Assembly: GCA_938017765.1 (NCBI GenBank)
Contig: CALIJH010000021.1
Location: forward strand, 1-12,941
Direction of reading: 5' to 3'
DNA: 12,941 bases
Origin: an uncultured Leptotrichia sp.
Lineage (GTDB): Bacteria > Fusobacteriota > Fusobacteriia > Fusobacteriales > Leptotrichiaceae
Shown: positions 1 through 6,944 of the stretch, piece after piece
Position numbering within the stretch: position 1 is the first letter of the stretch
Layout: every line of letters starts with the position of its first letter
Notes under the pieces: model-generated
The model's input: only the letters and a program-made list of their open reading frames with translations
The model's database searches: none
What the model was told of the DNA's origin: nothing
Made by a program: the position numbers and the translations under genes

Positions 1-111
1 TAATATGGCTATTTCTTTCGGTCCTATTTTTGGCATTAAGCTAAATGTTTGCTTAAAATACTCCCCCATTCCAAGATATTTTTCTGATAATAATTTTTTT
101 AATTCTTCCAT
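1..111 (-). CDS. Unrecognised protein, N-terminal 37 codons only
   Basis: The gene begins at an ATG at 111-109 and runs off the left edge with no stop. A good Shine-Dalgarno sequence (AAAGGAG) sits just upstream. The visible protein starts MEELKKLLSEKYLGMGEYF and continues with 'SLMPKIGPKEIAIL'. It is charged and helical in character, with no signal peptide or membrane segment. I do not recognise the family from 37 residues. The 'MPKIGPKE' stretch is loosely like the start of AhpD/carboxymuconolactone decarboxylase-type proteins, which would suit the neighbouring disulfide reductase, but this is a guess. It lies 97 bases downstream of that reductase on the same strand and could share its transcript or use a weak promoter of its own. 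Confidence 0.75.
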   Translation of the reverse strand, partial: MEELKKLLSEKYLGMGEYFKQTFSLMPKIGPKEIAIL

Positions 112-137
112 TTGTTTCTCCTTTCAAATCTTATTTT

Positions 138-166
138 ATTTTATAATATTAATTAATAATATTCAA
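138..166 (-). promoter_or_regulatory. Weak candidate promoter for the left-end gene
   Basis: Read on the minus strand, TTGAAT (166-161) is followed after 17 bases by TAAAAT (143-138). The start codon of the partial gene lies about 27 bases further on. Spacing is ideal, but the surroundings are almost pure A/T, so a chance match is quite possible. No terminator is visible between this site and the upstream reductase gene. Confidence 0.3.
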
Positions 167-208
167 GTAATTTTGTATAAAACAACAAGATTTTAGGGAA
201 AGTTATAA

Positions 209-1189
209 TTAATACTGTTTTATTATATATTCAAAAGCTCCGAGTGCCGCTTTTGCTCCTTCTCCTATTGCAACGACTATCTGTTTCTGCTTAATGGCAG
301 TAACATCTCCTGCGGCAAATATTCCTTTTACACTTGTCATATTGTATTCGTTAATAACGATTTCTCCCATTTTATTAAGTTCAACCAAACCTTTGACTAA
401 ATCACTTTTTGGAGATAATCCTATTTCTATAAATACACCGTCTATTTTCAAATCTTTTTCTATATTGGACTCTCTATCGAGATATTTCAGATTTTCAGCA
501 AATTGTGTTCCTGTTACTGCCGTAGTCTGTGCATTTGTAATGATATTTATGTTATCCCTTTCCGCTAATTTATCCTGTAAGACCATATCGGCTTTCAGTT
601 CGGGCATAAACTCTATCAGAGTAACATTTTTTGCAATTCCTGACAAATCAAGGGCGGCTTCTACTCCCGAATTTCCTCCGCCGATAACGGCTACATCAAG
701 ATTTTTGTAAAACGGCCCATCACAAGTAGAACAATAATGTACTCCTTTACCTGTATATTCAGCCTCTCCCGGTATATTCAAATTTTTCCAGTAAGCACCC
801 GTAGCAATTATAACAGTTTTTGTCTTATAATTTTTCCCGTCATCTGTTATTAGTACTTTGTCTTTTCCGTTTTCTTTTATTTCTTTTATAAGATGTCCTT
901 CTTTAAACGCAATTTCATATTCTTTCATATGTTTTTCAAGGTCTTCCGCAAATTTTGACCCCGTAGTTCTTGGAGTACCTATAATATTTTCGATTTCATT
1001 AGTATCGAGCATTTGCCCTCCTACTTTCAGTCCTATCATAGCAACTAAAAGTCCTTTTCTCGCAGCATAAATACTTGCCGACACTGCAGCCGGACCTGCT
1101 CCTACCACAATCACATCATATAATTCATTCTCATCTATTTTTCTCAGTTTTCCTTCTTCCAACGCACCTAAATTCAAACTAAAATCCAT
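209..1189 (-). CDS. AhpF/TrxB-type FAD-dependent disulfide reductase, stand-alone
   Basis: 326-residue cytoplasmic flavoprotein expected to pass electrons from NAD(P)H through FAD and a redox-active cysteine pair to a thioredoxin-like partner or peroxidase. Visible motifs: FAD-binding GAGPA (30-34), 'GGQMLDTNEIEN' (58-69), active-site CSTC (Cys153 and Cys156, followed by DGPF), NAD(P)H-binding GGGNSG (170-175), and the second FAD motif FAAGDV (291-296). Several stretches ('GGQ.LDT..IEN', 'NSGVEAALDLSGI', 'ADMVLQDKL', 'NAQTTAV') match the C-terminal part of AhpF better than ordinary TrxB. The protein lacks AhpF's N-terminal double-thioredoxin domain of about 200 residues and instead has a 24-residue leader. 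The ATG is fixed by AGGAGG upstream. It probably serves peroxide or thiol defence; no ahpC or trxA is in the window, so the partner is unknown. A trxB annotation would also be defensible. Confidence 0.93.
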   Translation of the reverse strand: MDFSLNLGALEEGKLRKIDENELYDVIVVGAGPAAVSASIYAARKGLLVAMIGLKVGGQMLDTNEIENIIGTPRTTGSKFAEDLEKHMKEYEIAFKEGHLIKEIKENGKDKVLITDDGKNYKTKTVIIATGAYWKNLNIPGEAEYTGKGVHYCSTCDGPFYKNLDVAVIGGGNSGVEAALDLSGIAKNVTLIEFMPELKADMVLQDKLAERDNINIITNAQTTAVTGTQFAENLKYLDRESNIEKDLKIDGVFIEIGLSPKSDLVKGLVELNKMGEIVINEYNMTSVKGIFAAGDVTAIKQKQIVVAIGEGAKAALGAFEYIIKQY

Positions 1190-1224
1190 TTTATCCTCCT
1201 GTTTATATAATAATTTCTTTAATT

Positions 1225-1239
1225 TTGTAATGATTACAA
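1225..1239. promoter_or_regulatory. Fur-family (PerR-like) 7-1-7 operator
   Basis: TTGTAAT-G-ATTACAA is a perfect 15-base palindrome with a single central base, the architecture used by Fur-family repressors. From established knowledge, the Bacillus PerR box is TTATAATnATTATAA and the Zur box is TCGTAATnATTACGA; this site differs from each by one base per half. It starts 7 bases downstream of the -10 element, so it covers the expected transcription start, where a bound repressor would block the promoter. The peroxide/thiol role of the gene behind it favours PerR over Zur, but no regulator is encoded here. Confidence 0.65.
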
Positions 1240-1246
1240 TTAACTT

Positions 1247-1275
1247 ATTTTATTATAAAACGGATAATTTGTCAA
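1247..1275 (-). promoter_or_regulatory. Sigma-70-type promoter of the disulfide reductase gene
   Basis: On the minus strand a perfect -35 TTGACA (1275-1270) is followed after exactly 17 bases by TAAAAT (1252-1247), one mismatch from consensus. Transcription should start near 1240, giving a leader of about 50 bases to the ATG at 1189. The -35 element begins only 13 bases after the SBP4 stop codon, so this promoter opens a new transcription unit immediately behind the lipoprotein array. Confidence 0.72.
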
Positions 1276-1288
1276 TAACCAAGTTTTA

Positions 1289-3184
1289 TTATCTGCTGCT
1301 TGAATAAGGTGCCTGTGCAGTAAGTTCTGTCATATATAGAGTGTTCAGAGTTCCATTGTCAAAAATATAGAAATTTTTTACTCTCTTATTTACTATAACT
1401 ATATTATACGAATAAAGCAGAGGAATTTCAGGAAGTTGTTCCATATAATATTCCTGCCATTTTTTATATGCCTGTATCTTATACATCTCATCTTTCATTG
1501 ATCTCTGACTCACAGTTTCATCAAGCAGTCTGTCATTTTCTTCCGAAGCAAATCTTGAAGTTGTATTAAAATTTTTTCTACGTTTATAGAAATATGGATT
1601 GTATGCGTCATAAGTTAATCCATTCGCAACATAATATATGTCTATTTCCTTGTCATCTCCCCTATTTTTCTTTTGTAGTTCCTGAAAATCTCCTGTAACA
1701 ATTCTCGCATTTATCCCTACTTTTTTCCAATATTCTACGGCATGTCCTACTACTGATTTGTAGGCATCCACTTTTTTCCCTGTATCAATATAATTATCTT
1801 CTCCCTTTGCTATAGTTATCACAAAAGGCTGTCCGTTTTTATCTTCCCTTATTCCGTCTCCGTTTATATCTCTGTAACCTGCTTCATCCAGTAATCGTTT
1901 TGCCTTTTCGGGATTGTAAGGATAACCTTGTATATTTTCATTATAATATTTCTTCAATATGGGAGGAATAACAGTTGTAGCTCTTTCGGTCAGATTATAA
2001 TGTCCCGCTCCTTTTATTTTTACATCCGTTATTTTATTATCTATATCCAGAGCATAAGCCAATGCCTGTCTTACTCTTTTATCAGCGAGTTTATTATTAG
2101 GGTCCAAGATATTTTCATTTCTGTCCTTATCCCAATAACCTAATTTTATTTCAAAGGCAGAATATCCCGATGACATATTTCCGATTATTTCAATGTTATT
2201 AAACTTTTCTAATATAGGATAATCTTCAGTCGACCCTAAAGCAAACATCATTATGTCATAATATCCCTTTTTCGTAATTTCAAGATAATTTCTGCCGCTT
2301 ATTACTTCTACTGAGAGATTTTCCACTTTCGGCTTCCCTTTAAAATAATAAGGATTTGCCTTTGCTTTAAATCCCACTCCCGATATTATTTCAGTAGGTA
2401 CATATGGACCTAAAGTAACTATATCGGTTCTTAATTTTGGTGAATTCGGCATATCTTTTACAGGAATTCCATTCAGATGATGTTTAGGCAGGACATACCT
2501 GAGCAATCCCCACATATAAGGAGCTGTAATTGTTCCGGGAAATCCTTTAAACTCTATTTCTACCGTTCTGTTATCTATTTTTTTTATTCCCGGGATTTTT
2601 TCAGCATTTCCCTCATTATATTCATTTACTCCTTTGATATAACTTATTCCTTTTTTCTCATTCCCTTTATAATCTCTATCAGCTACGACTTCATAAGTAT
2701 ATATAAAATCATCAGCTGTAAGAGGCTGTCCGTCAGACCATTTTATTCCCTCCTTTATTTTAAATCTGACTTTTTTTATAAGTTTTTTGTCATCATTTTC
2801 GATATACATTTCGTCTATAATCCCCTTATCTGTAGGTTCAAAATCATCATTTATTTCTAAAACTCTTGTTCCTATAAGGTTCATAATTTTTTTATCGGCT
2901 TCATCGGTAGCAAAAATTTCATTTAATGTCCCCGTAAAAGCAGTTTTATTTATTACTGCCACTTTTATGGCTCCTCCGTCCACTGCCGGTTGACTGTTAG
3001 TAACTATATTCGGTATTCTCTGTTTAAATTCCGATTTTATAATGACATTCTGATTATTCTTCTGAATATTTTGCTGACTGTTTCCCTGATTTTGATTTGT
3101 ATTATTTTCATTATTTATACCGCAGGAAACCGATATTATAAAAAGTAAAGCTGATAAAGCCGATTTTACTTTTATATCTCTCAT
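1289..3184 (-). CDS. Peptide-binding lipoprotein, SBP_bac_5 family (SBP4)
   Basis: Extracellular solute receptor of a peptide ABC transporter, anchored by lipid at Cys21. I start it at the ATG at 3184 (631 residues): GGAGG lies 5 bases upstream, whereas the alternative TTG at 3196 overlaps that ribosome site. The signal peptide ends in the lipobox SVSC. It is followed by an Asn/Gln-rich linker (about 22-46), then SBP_bac_5 hallmarks: WSDGQPLTADDF (149-160), VLPKHHL (231-237), GPYVP (259-263), NPYYFKGKPK (277-286) and RQALAYALD (372-380). A 'DINGDGIRED' loop (439-448) has the D-x-N-x-D-G pattern of calcium-binding loops. It is complete and clearly diverged from SBP1/SBP2, so its ligand may differ. 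The gap to SBP3 is 39 bases with no terminator, suggesting co-transcription. Peptide, rather than nickel or another SBP_bac_5 ligand, is inferred from the adjacent opp genes. Confidence 0.93.
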   Translation of the reverse strand: MRDIKVKSALSALLFIISVSCGINNENNTNQNQGNSQQNIQKNNQNVIIKSEFKQRIPNIVTNSQPAVDGGAIKVAVINKTAFTGTLNEIFATDEADKKIMNLIGTRVLEINDDFEPTDKGIIDEMYIENDDKKLIKKVRFKIKEGIKWSDGQPLTADDFIYTYEVVADRDYKGNEKKGISYIKGVNEYNEGNAEKIPGIKKIDNRTVEIEFKGFPGTITAPYMWGLLRYVLPKHHLNGIPVKDMPNSPKLRTDIVTLGPYVPTEIISGVGFKAKANPYYFKGKPKVENLSVEVISGRNYLEITKKGYYDIMMFALGSTEDYPILEKFNNIEIIGNMSSGYSAFEIKLGYWDKDRNENILDPNNKLADKRVRQALAYALDIDNKITDVKIKGAGHYNLTERATTVIPPILKKYYNENIQGYPYNPEKAKRLLDEAGYRDINGDGIREDKNGQPFVITIAKGEDNYIDTGKKVDAYKSVVGHAVEYWKKVGINARIVTGDFQELQKKNRGDDKEIDIYYVANGLTYDAYNPYFYKRRKNFNTTSRFASEENDRLLDETVSQRSMKDEMYKIQAYKKWQEYYMEQLPEIPLLYSYNIVIVNKRVKNFYIFDNGTLNTLYMTELTAQAPYSSSR

Positions 3185-3189
3185 TTTTA

Positions 3190-3194
3190 CCTCC
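3190..3194 (-). promoter_or_regulatory. Ribosome-binding site that fixes the SBP4 start
   Basis: GGAGG is placed 5 bases before the ATG at 3184. The in-frame TTG at 3196 shares bases with this site and has no ribosome site of its own, so the four-residue N-terminal extension is rejected. Confidence 0.8.
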
Positions 3195-3223
3195 AAAATC
3201 TTTATATTATATTTATTATTCTC

Positions 3224-4993
3224 CTAATTTTTTGCTTTTATAGGATCATTAGCTGTAAGTTCCCATAAATGTATCCCATATTTCGGGTCATCCGTTTTTC
3301 CTTTATAGCCTTTCACTCTTTTATTCAGAGCAAAATAAGAATATTCATTCATTAAAGGTATTTCGGGTAATTGAGACAAATAATATTTTTGAAACTCATT
3401 TATCATTTTTATTCTGTATTTAGGATTTTTTAAAGATTTATTTCCTGTTATTTCTTCTACTATTTTTTCGAGCTTTTCTGATGTAAAATGACTGTAATTA
3501 TTTGTTCCTTTCATTGAATATGTATTATGAAAATTATCATTTTCCATGCTGTTCATCCTTAAAGAAGTATAATATACATCTATATCGTTATTTCCTTTTG
3601 TTATTGACTTAAAATATGTATTAACATCCTTTTCAAAATCTCCTGTTACAAATATTGATTTTAATCCTATATATTCCCAGTTTTTCATATAAGTTTTAAT
3701 TTGTTCATAATACGGGTCCATTGATGTTACTCTCAACTCAAAAGGCTGTCCGTTTTTATCTTCCCTATATCCGTCGCCGTCTATATCCCTGTATCCTGCT
3801 TCGTCCAGTAACTGCTTTGCTTTTTCAGGGTCATAAGGATAGTTTTTTACGTTCACATCATAGGCTTTTCCAAATACTGACGGAACTATGCCTGTAGTCC
3901 TGTCTATTCCTGAATTATAATATTCCTTTATTATGTCATCTACATTTGTACCGTATGCAAGGGCTTCCCGCAATTTTATGTCAGTCATTTTTTTATTGGG
4001 GTCTGTTATATTCTGTTTTTTATTTTCATCATAATATCCTATATTGAAAATCAATGTTTTATAAGTTCTGCTGCCTTCATTTACAAGAGTTATGTTATTC
4101 AGTTTTTCTAAATTTTCATATAGATATTGGTATACAGTAATAATATCGTATTGTCCGTTTTTTGCTTTTTTCAGTATATTATTTCTGTCTGTTGCTTCTA
4201 CCATTACTTTTTCTATTTTTGGTACTCCTTTGTAGTAGTTTCTGTTTGCTTCAAGGATAACCGTTTTCCCCTCGTTTGTTATACTCACAGGTATATATGG
4301 ACCGATTGTTACCATTTTTTGCTTTATTCTTTCGGAATTAGGCAAATCTTTTACAGGAATGTCTTTCAGATAATGTTTCGGAAGTACATTGTCTATCAAT
4401 AAATTTCCTGCTGTGCTTCTATTATCGGGAGAAAAATCTATGACCGATATTTCAGCTGTTTTATCATCTACCTTTTTTATTCCCGAGATTTTATCACTTT
4501 TCCCGTTATAATAATCCTCTCCCCCTACAATGTGCTTTCTTAGAACCTCAGCTGCTTCGGGAGAAAAATAATCTTTATGTCCCATAACCTCATAAGTATA
4601 TATATAGTCATCTATCGTGAGAGGAACTCCGTCAGACCATTTTACATCTTTCTTTATTCTGACAGTAATTTTTTTCTTATCAATATTCGTAGTTGCTTCT
4701 GCTATTCCCCCTTTGGACAATGTCCCGTCGCTCTTATAATAGAAAATATTTTCATCAGTAAAGAATATTACTGAATTTTCATCATAATCTGTATTCAGGA
4801 TTGAATAAAACACTCCGCTATAAGCACTATTTCTTATATTTGCCACTTTAAGAACTGCTCCTTTTACATTATGTCCGCCGTTTTTGACTTCTTCAGTGAT
4901 TTCAAATTTATTGCCTGATTTTCCTATATTGCAGGCTGTCAGTAAAATCAGAATCAGGACAGTCAAAATCATTTTTATTCTTTCTTTTCCCAT
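3224..4993 (-). CDS. Peptide-binding lipoprotein, SBP_bac_5 family (SBP3)
   Basis: Predicted lipid-anchored receptor of the peptide transporter. The start at 4993 (589 residues) is chosen because AAGGAG lies just upstream; the in-frame ATG at 5035 would put that site inside the coding region. The signal peptide has a lysine-containing N-terminus, a hydrophobic core and the lipobox LTAC ending at Cys21. Hallmarks: VKWSDGVPLTIDDY (117-130), VLPKHYL (203-209), GPYIP (231-235), RNYYKGVPK (251-259), REALAYGTNVD (342-352), YPYDPEKAKQLLDEAGYRD (385-403) and the acidic DIDGDGYRED loop (403-412). It is the most divergent of the four paralogues but complete. Its 3' end lies 39 bases before SBP4. Upstream are the SBP2 terminator and an A/T-rich stretch with TATAAT-like hexamers at 5019-5024 and 5039-5044 but no matching -35, so a separate promoter is possible but unproven. 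Confidence 0.93.
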   Translation of the reverse strand: MGKERIKMILTVLILILLTACNIGKSGNKFEITEEVKNGGHNVKGAVLKVANIRNSAYSGVFYSILNTDYDENSVIFFTDENIFYYKSDGTLSKGGIAEATTNIDKKKITVRIKKDVKWSDGVPLTIDDYIYTYEVMGHKDYFSPEAAEVLRKHIVGGEDYYNGKSDKISGIKKVDDKTAEISVIDFSPDNRSTAGNLLIDNVLPKHYLKDIPVKDLPNSERIKQKMVTIGPYIPVSITNEGKTVILEANRNYYKGVPKIEKVMVEATDRNNILKKAKNGQYDIITVYQYLYENLEKLNNITLVNEGSRTYKTLIFNIGYYDENKKQNITDPNKKMTDIKLREALAYGTNVDDIIKEYYNSGIDRTTGIVPSVFGKAYDVNVKNYPYDPEKAKQLLDEAGYRDIDGDGYREDKNGQPFELRVTSMDPYYEQIKTYMKNWEYIGLKSIFVTGDFEKDVNTYFKSITKGNNDIDVYYTSLRMNSMENDNFHNTYSMKGTNNYSHFTSEKLEKIVEEITGNKSLKNPKYRIKMINEFQKYYLSQLPEIPLMNEYSYFALNKRVKGYKGKTDDPKYGIHLWELTANDPIKAKN

Positions 4994-5114
4994 ATTTTTA
5001 TCTCCTTGATTATTTATTATTATAACTATTTTCAATTTATTATAATAACTTTACATTAAAAGAAAATGAGAGCTTTTACTTTTCTGTATTTTAATTTCAA
5101 AAACAGTTTCCAAT

Positions 5115-5163
5115 AAAAAAGACTGTCCAAAACTCCATTATAAGAATTTAAACAATCTTTTTT
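5115..5163 (-). terminator. Intrinsic terminator after SBP2
   Basis: On the minus strand the arms GATTGTTTAAATTC and GAGTTTTGGACAGTC pair over 14 positions (G-T pairs allowed, one bulge) around the loop TTATAATG. They are flanked by A6 and T6, so the element could work in both directions. It starts 12 bases after the SBP2 stop. A homologous hairpin follows SBP1 with a compensatory base-pair change, which supports the fold. Confidence 0.85.
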
Positions 5164-5175
5164 ATTTATATTTTT

Positions 5176-6591
5176 TTAATTTGTAGCTTTTATCGGCTGT
5201 GGTGCTGTCAGCTCTACAAGATAAAACCCTTTATTAGGATTACTATAATCTATTTCAAAATTTTTTACCCTTTTATTTACAGGAAGTATTTCATATTTAT
5301 ATGTCAAAGGTACCTCTACAGCCTGACCTATATAATATTCCTGCCATTTTTTGTAGGCTTCCGCTTTATAGCCTGCTTCATCTAACAACTTTTTAGCTTT
5401 TTCAGGATTGTAAGGGTATCCCTCAAGTCCTTCGGGATAATATTTCTTGAATACAGGCGGTACCGATGAAGTTGCCCTCGTTCTTAGACCGTTATAAAAC
5501 GCTTTTACCATTTCATCAACATTCAGCCCATAAGCCAAAGCCTGTCTCAATTTTACATCCGCCATTTTAGCATTGGAATCCATTATATTTTCTTTTTTTG
5601 CCTTATCCCAGTGTCCTACTTTAAACGCCATATATGAATAATATAACTCCTGTCTCCCAAGAAGCTCGATATTATTAAGATTTTTATATACATTATACAA
5701 ATCTGAAGGTATATCAAGGGCAAAATCATAATCTCCCGACTTCATTGCCGAAACTATTGTTTTTGAATTTACTATTTGAATTGTTGCCCTGTCTGTTTTA
5801 GGTTTTCCTTTAAAATAATACGGATTTGCTTTCAGTTCCACACTTTCTCCCTGTACCATTTTTACGGGATAGTATGGCCCTATTGTTACCAATTTTTCTC
5901 TTATTTTTTCCGAAGACTGTAACTCTTTTATAGGAACATCTTTTAAATAATGTTTTGGAAGAGCATATCCTATAAGTCCGTTTCCTACTGTATAAATACC
6001 TTGTCCCATTTCGGAAAATGAGATTTCCACTGTTTTCTCATCTATTTTCTTTATTCCCGAAATTGTAGATGCTTTACCGTTATGATAATCTTCTATTCCA
6101 ATAATTTTTCTTTTTTCGTCATTATATCTCGCACCCGTATAATCCTTATTTGCTACAACTTCATAGGAATATATTATATCTTCGGCAACTAAAGGCTGTC
6201 CGTCGCTCCATTTTATATTATCTTTTATTTTTATAGTTGCTTTTTTATTTTCAGTATCTACTGTCAGTGTTGCAGCTCCCGTATCAGTTACTTCAAAATT
6301 TCCGTCAGTATCAAATATTGCTGAAGTTACAAAATTGTCAATAATCGTTCCGTCTGAACCGTCAGTGTAAAGTACGTTGCTCAAAATTCCCACTAATGGA
6401 GAATCTTTTACCAATGCTACTTTTAATGTCGCACCGTCTACTGTCTTTTCGTTATTGCTTGTTTTTAATGGAAACTTTGAAATATCGACATTGTTTCCAC
6501 TTTTTGCACTTTTCTTTTCTCCCGGTCCGCACGCTGTCAGTAATATCATAAAAGATATTATCAATGTTAAAATTCCGTTTTTTCTTTTCAT
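5176..6591 (-). CDS. Internally deleted peptide-binding lipoprotein (SBP2)
   Basis: 471-residue close paralogue of SBP1 with an open frame throughout. A strong AGGAGG ribosome site precedes the ATG, and the signal peptide ends in the lipobox LTAC at Cys21. Hallmarks: WSDGQPL (128-134), ALPKHYLKDVP (210-220), GPYYPVKMVQGES (238-250), NPYYFKGKPK (256-265) and RQALAYGLNVDE (349-360). After 'LLDEAGYK' (402-409) the sequence jumps straight to 'AEAYKKWQEYY', the equivalent of SBP1 residue 534 onward. Exactly 125 codons corresponding to SBP1 409-533 are missing, including the acidic DxNGDG loop and much of what should be domain III of the second lobe. The C-terminal segment that returns to lobe I is kept. 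Lipidated protein is probably still made, but normal ligand closure is doubtful. It may be a decaying duplicate or a repurposed surface lipoprotein. It has its own candidate promoter and terminator. Confidence 0.88.
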   Translation of the reverse strand: MKRKNGILTLIISFMILLTACGPGEKKSAKSGNNVDISKFPLKTSNNEKTVDGATLKVALVKDSPLVGILSNVLYTDGSDGTIIDNFVTSAIFDTDGNFEVTDTGAATLTVDTENKKATIKIKDNIKWSDGQPLVAEDIIYSYEVVANKDYTGARYNDEKRKIIGIEDYHNGKASTISGIKKIDEKTVEISFSEMGQGIYTVGNGLIGYALPKHYLKDVPIKELQSSEKIREKLVTIGPYYPVKMVQGESVELKANPYYFKGKPKTDRATIQIVNSKTIVSAMKSGDYDFALDIPSDLYNVYKNLNNIELLGRQELYYSYMAFKVGHWDKAKKENIMDSNAKMADVKLRQALAYGLNVDEMVKAFYNGLRTRATSSVPPVFKKYYPEGLEGYPYNPEKAKKLLDEAGYKAEAYKKWQEYYIGQAVEVPLTYKYEILPVNKRVKNFEIDYSNPNKGFYLVELTAPQPIKATN

Positions 6592-6661
6592 CCTACATTC
6601 CTCCTTGAATTATATGGATAAATTACCCGACAAACATTTTTATTACTAATATGTTGTATTA

Positions 6662-6670
6662 ATTATAACA
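6662..6670 (-). promoter_or_regulatory. Extended -10 promoter upstream of SBP2
   Basis: Minus-strand TGTTATAAT gives a perfect -10 hexamer TATAAT (6667-6662) preceded by the TGn extension. There is no good -35 at 16-18 bases, as is common for extended -10 promoters. The expected start near 6655 leaves about 64 bases before the ATG. An imperfect dyad (ACAACAT at 6657-6651, ATGTTTGT at 6637-6630) flanks the start region and might be an operator or leader hairpin. Confidence 0.5.
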
Positions 6671-6787
6671 TATATACAAGGAATTTTTGCATTAAAAATT
6701 TTTATTAGGAATATATATTGTTAATTATATCAATAATAATTTTTAATCATTATTATCGAAAATTACAAATATAGAATACTATGGATA

Positions 6788-6819
6788 TAAATATAATAAC
6801 AATTAAATATAATAACAAT
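6788..6819. repeat. Two-copy 16-base tandem repeat
   Basis: TAAATATAATAACAAT occurs twice head to tail without mismatch (6788-6803 and 6804-6819). On the minus strand, the TTGTTA of one copy and the TATATT of the next are 17 bases apart, so the repeat could form a weak promoter pointing at SBP2. In such A/T-rich DNA this may be accidental. Confidence 0.7.
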
Positions 6820-6882
6820 AAAACTTTCTCATAAAAAATTTAAAAAATATCTGCAATTTAATTTCAAAAATAACTTTCAATC

Positions 6883-6931
6883 AAAAAAGACTGCCTAAAA
6901 CTCCATTATAAGAATTTAAGCAATCTTTTTT
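6883..6931 (-). terminator. Intrinsic terminator after SBP1
   Basis: Minus-strand arms GATTGCTTAAATTC and GAGTTTTAGGCAGTC form 14 pairs (G-T allowed, one bulge) around loop TTATAATG, with A6 before and T6 after. It begins 13 bases after the SBP1 stop and should end the opp-SBP1 transcript. It is homologous to the hairpin at 5115-5163. Confidence 0.87.
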
Positions 6932-6944
6932 ATTTATAATTTTT

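Larger units (their letters stand above)
6592..6944. other. 353-base non-coding spacer between SBP1 and SBP2
   Basis: No credible gene is seen on either strand. From the SBP1 side it holds the SBP1 terminator (6931-6883), about 30 bases still similar to the sequence after the SBP2 terminator, a perfect two-copy 16-base tandem repeat (6788-6819), a very A/T-rich stretch, and the candidate SBP2 promoter (6662-6670) with a leader of about 64 bases. It could also encode a small RNA, but no second terminator was found to define one. Confidence 0.7.

Noticed and set aside
294..1070. Plus-strand open frames over the reductase gene
   Set aside because: They lie opposite a strongly motif-supported minus-strand gene, lack ribosome sites, and have low-complexity compositions typical of antisense shadows.
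1254..1286. Possible terminator between SBP4 and the reductase gene
   Set aside because: AAAAC and GTTTT can pair, but the interior is poorly matched. The same bases are better explained as the -35 and spacer of the next promoter.
6700..6760. Possible Fur box (GATAATAATGATT) in the SBP2 leader
   Set aside because: It shows only partial hexamer repeats and no clean palindrome in very A/T-rich DNA, and it is not near the promoter start.
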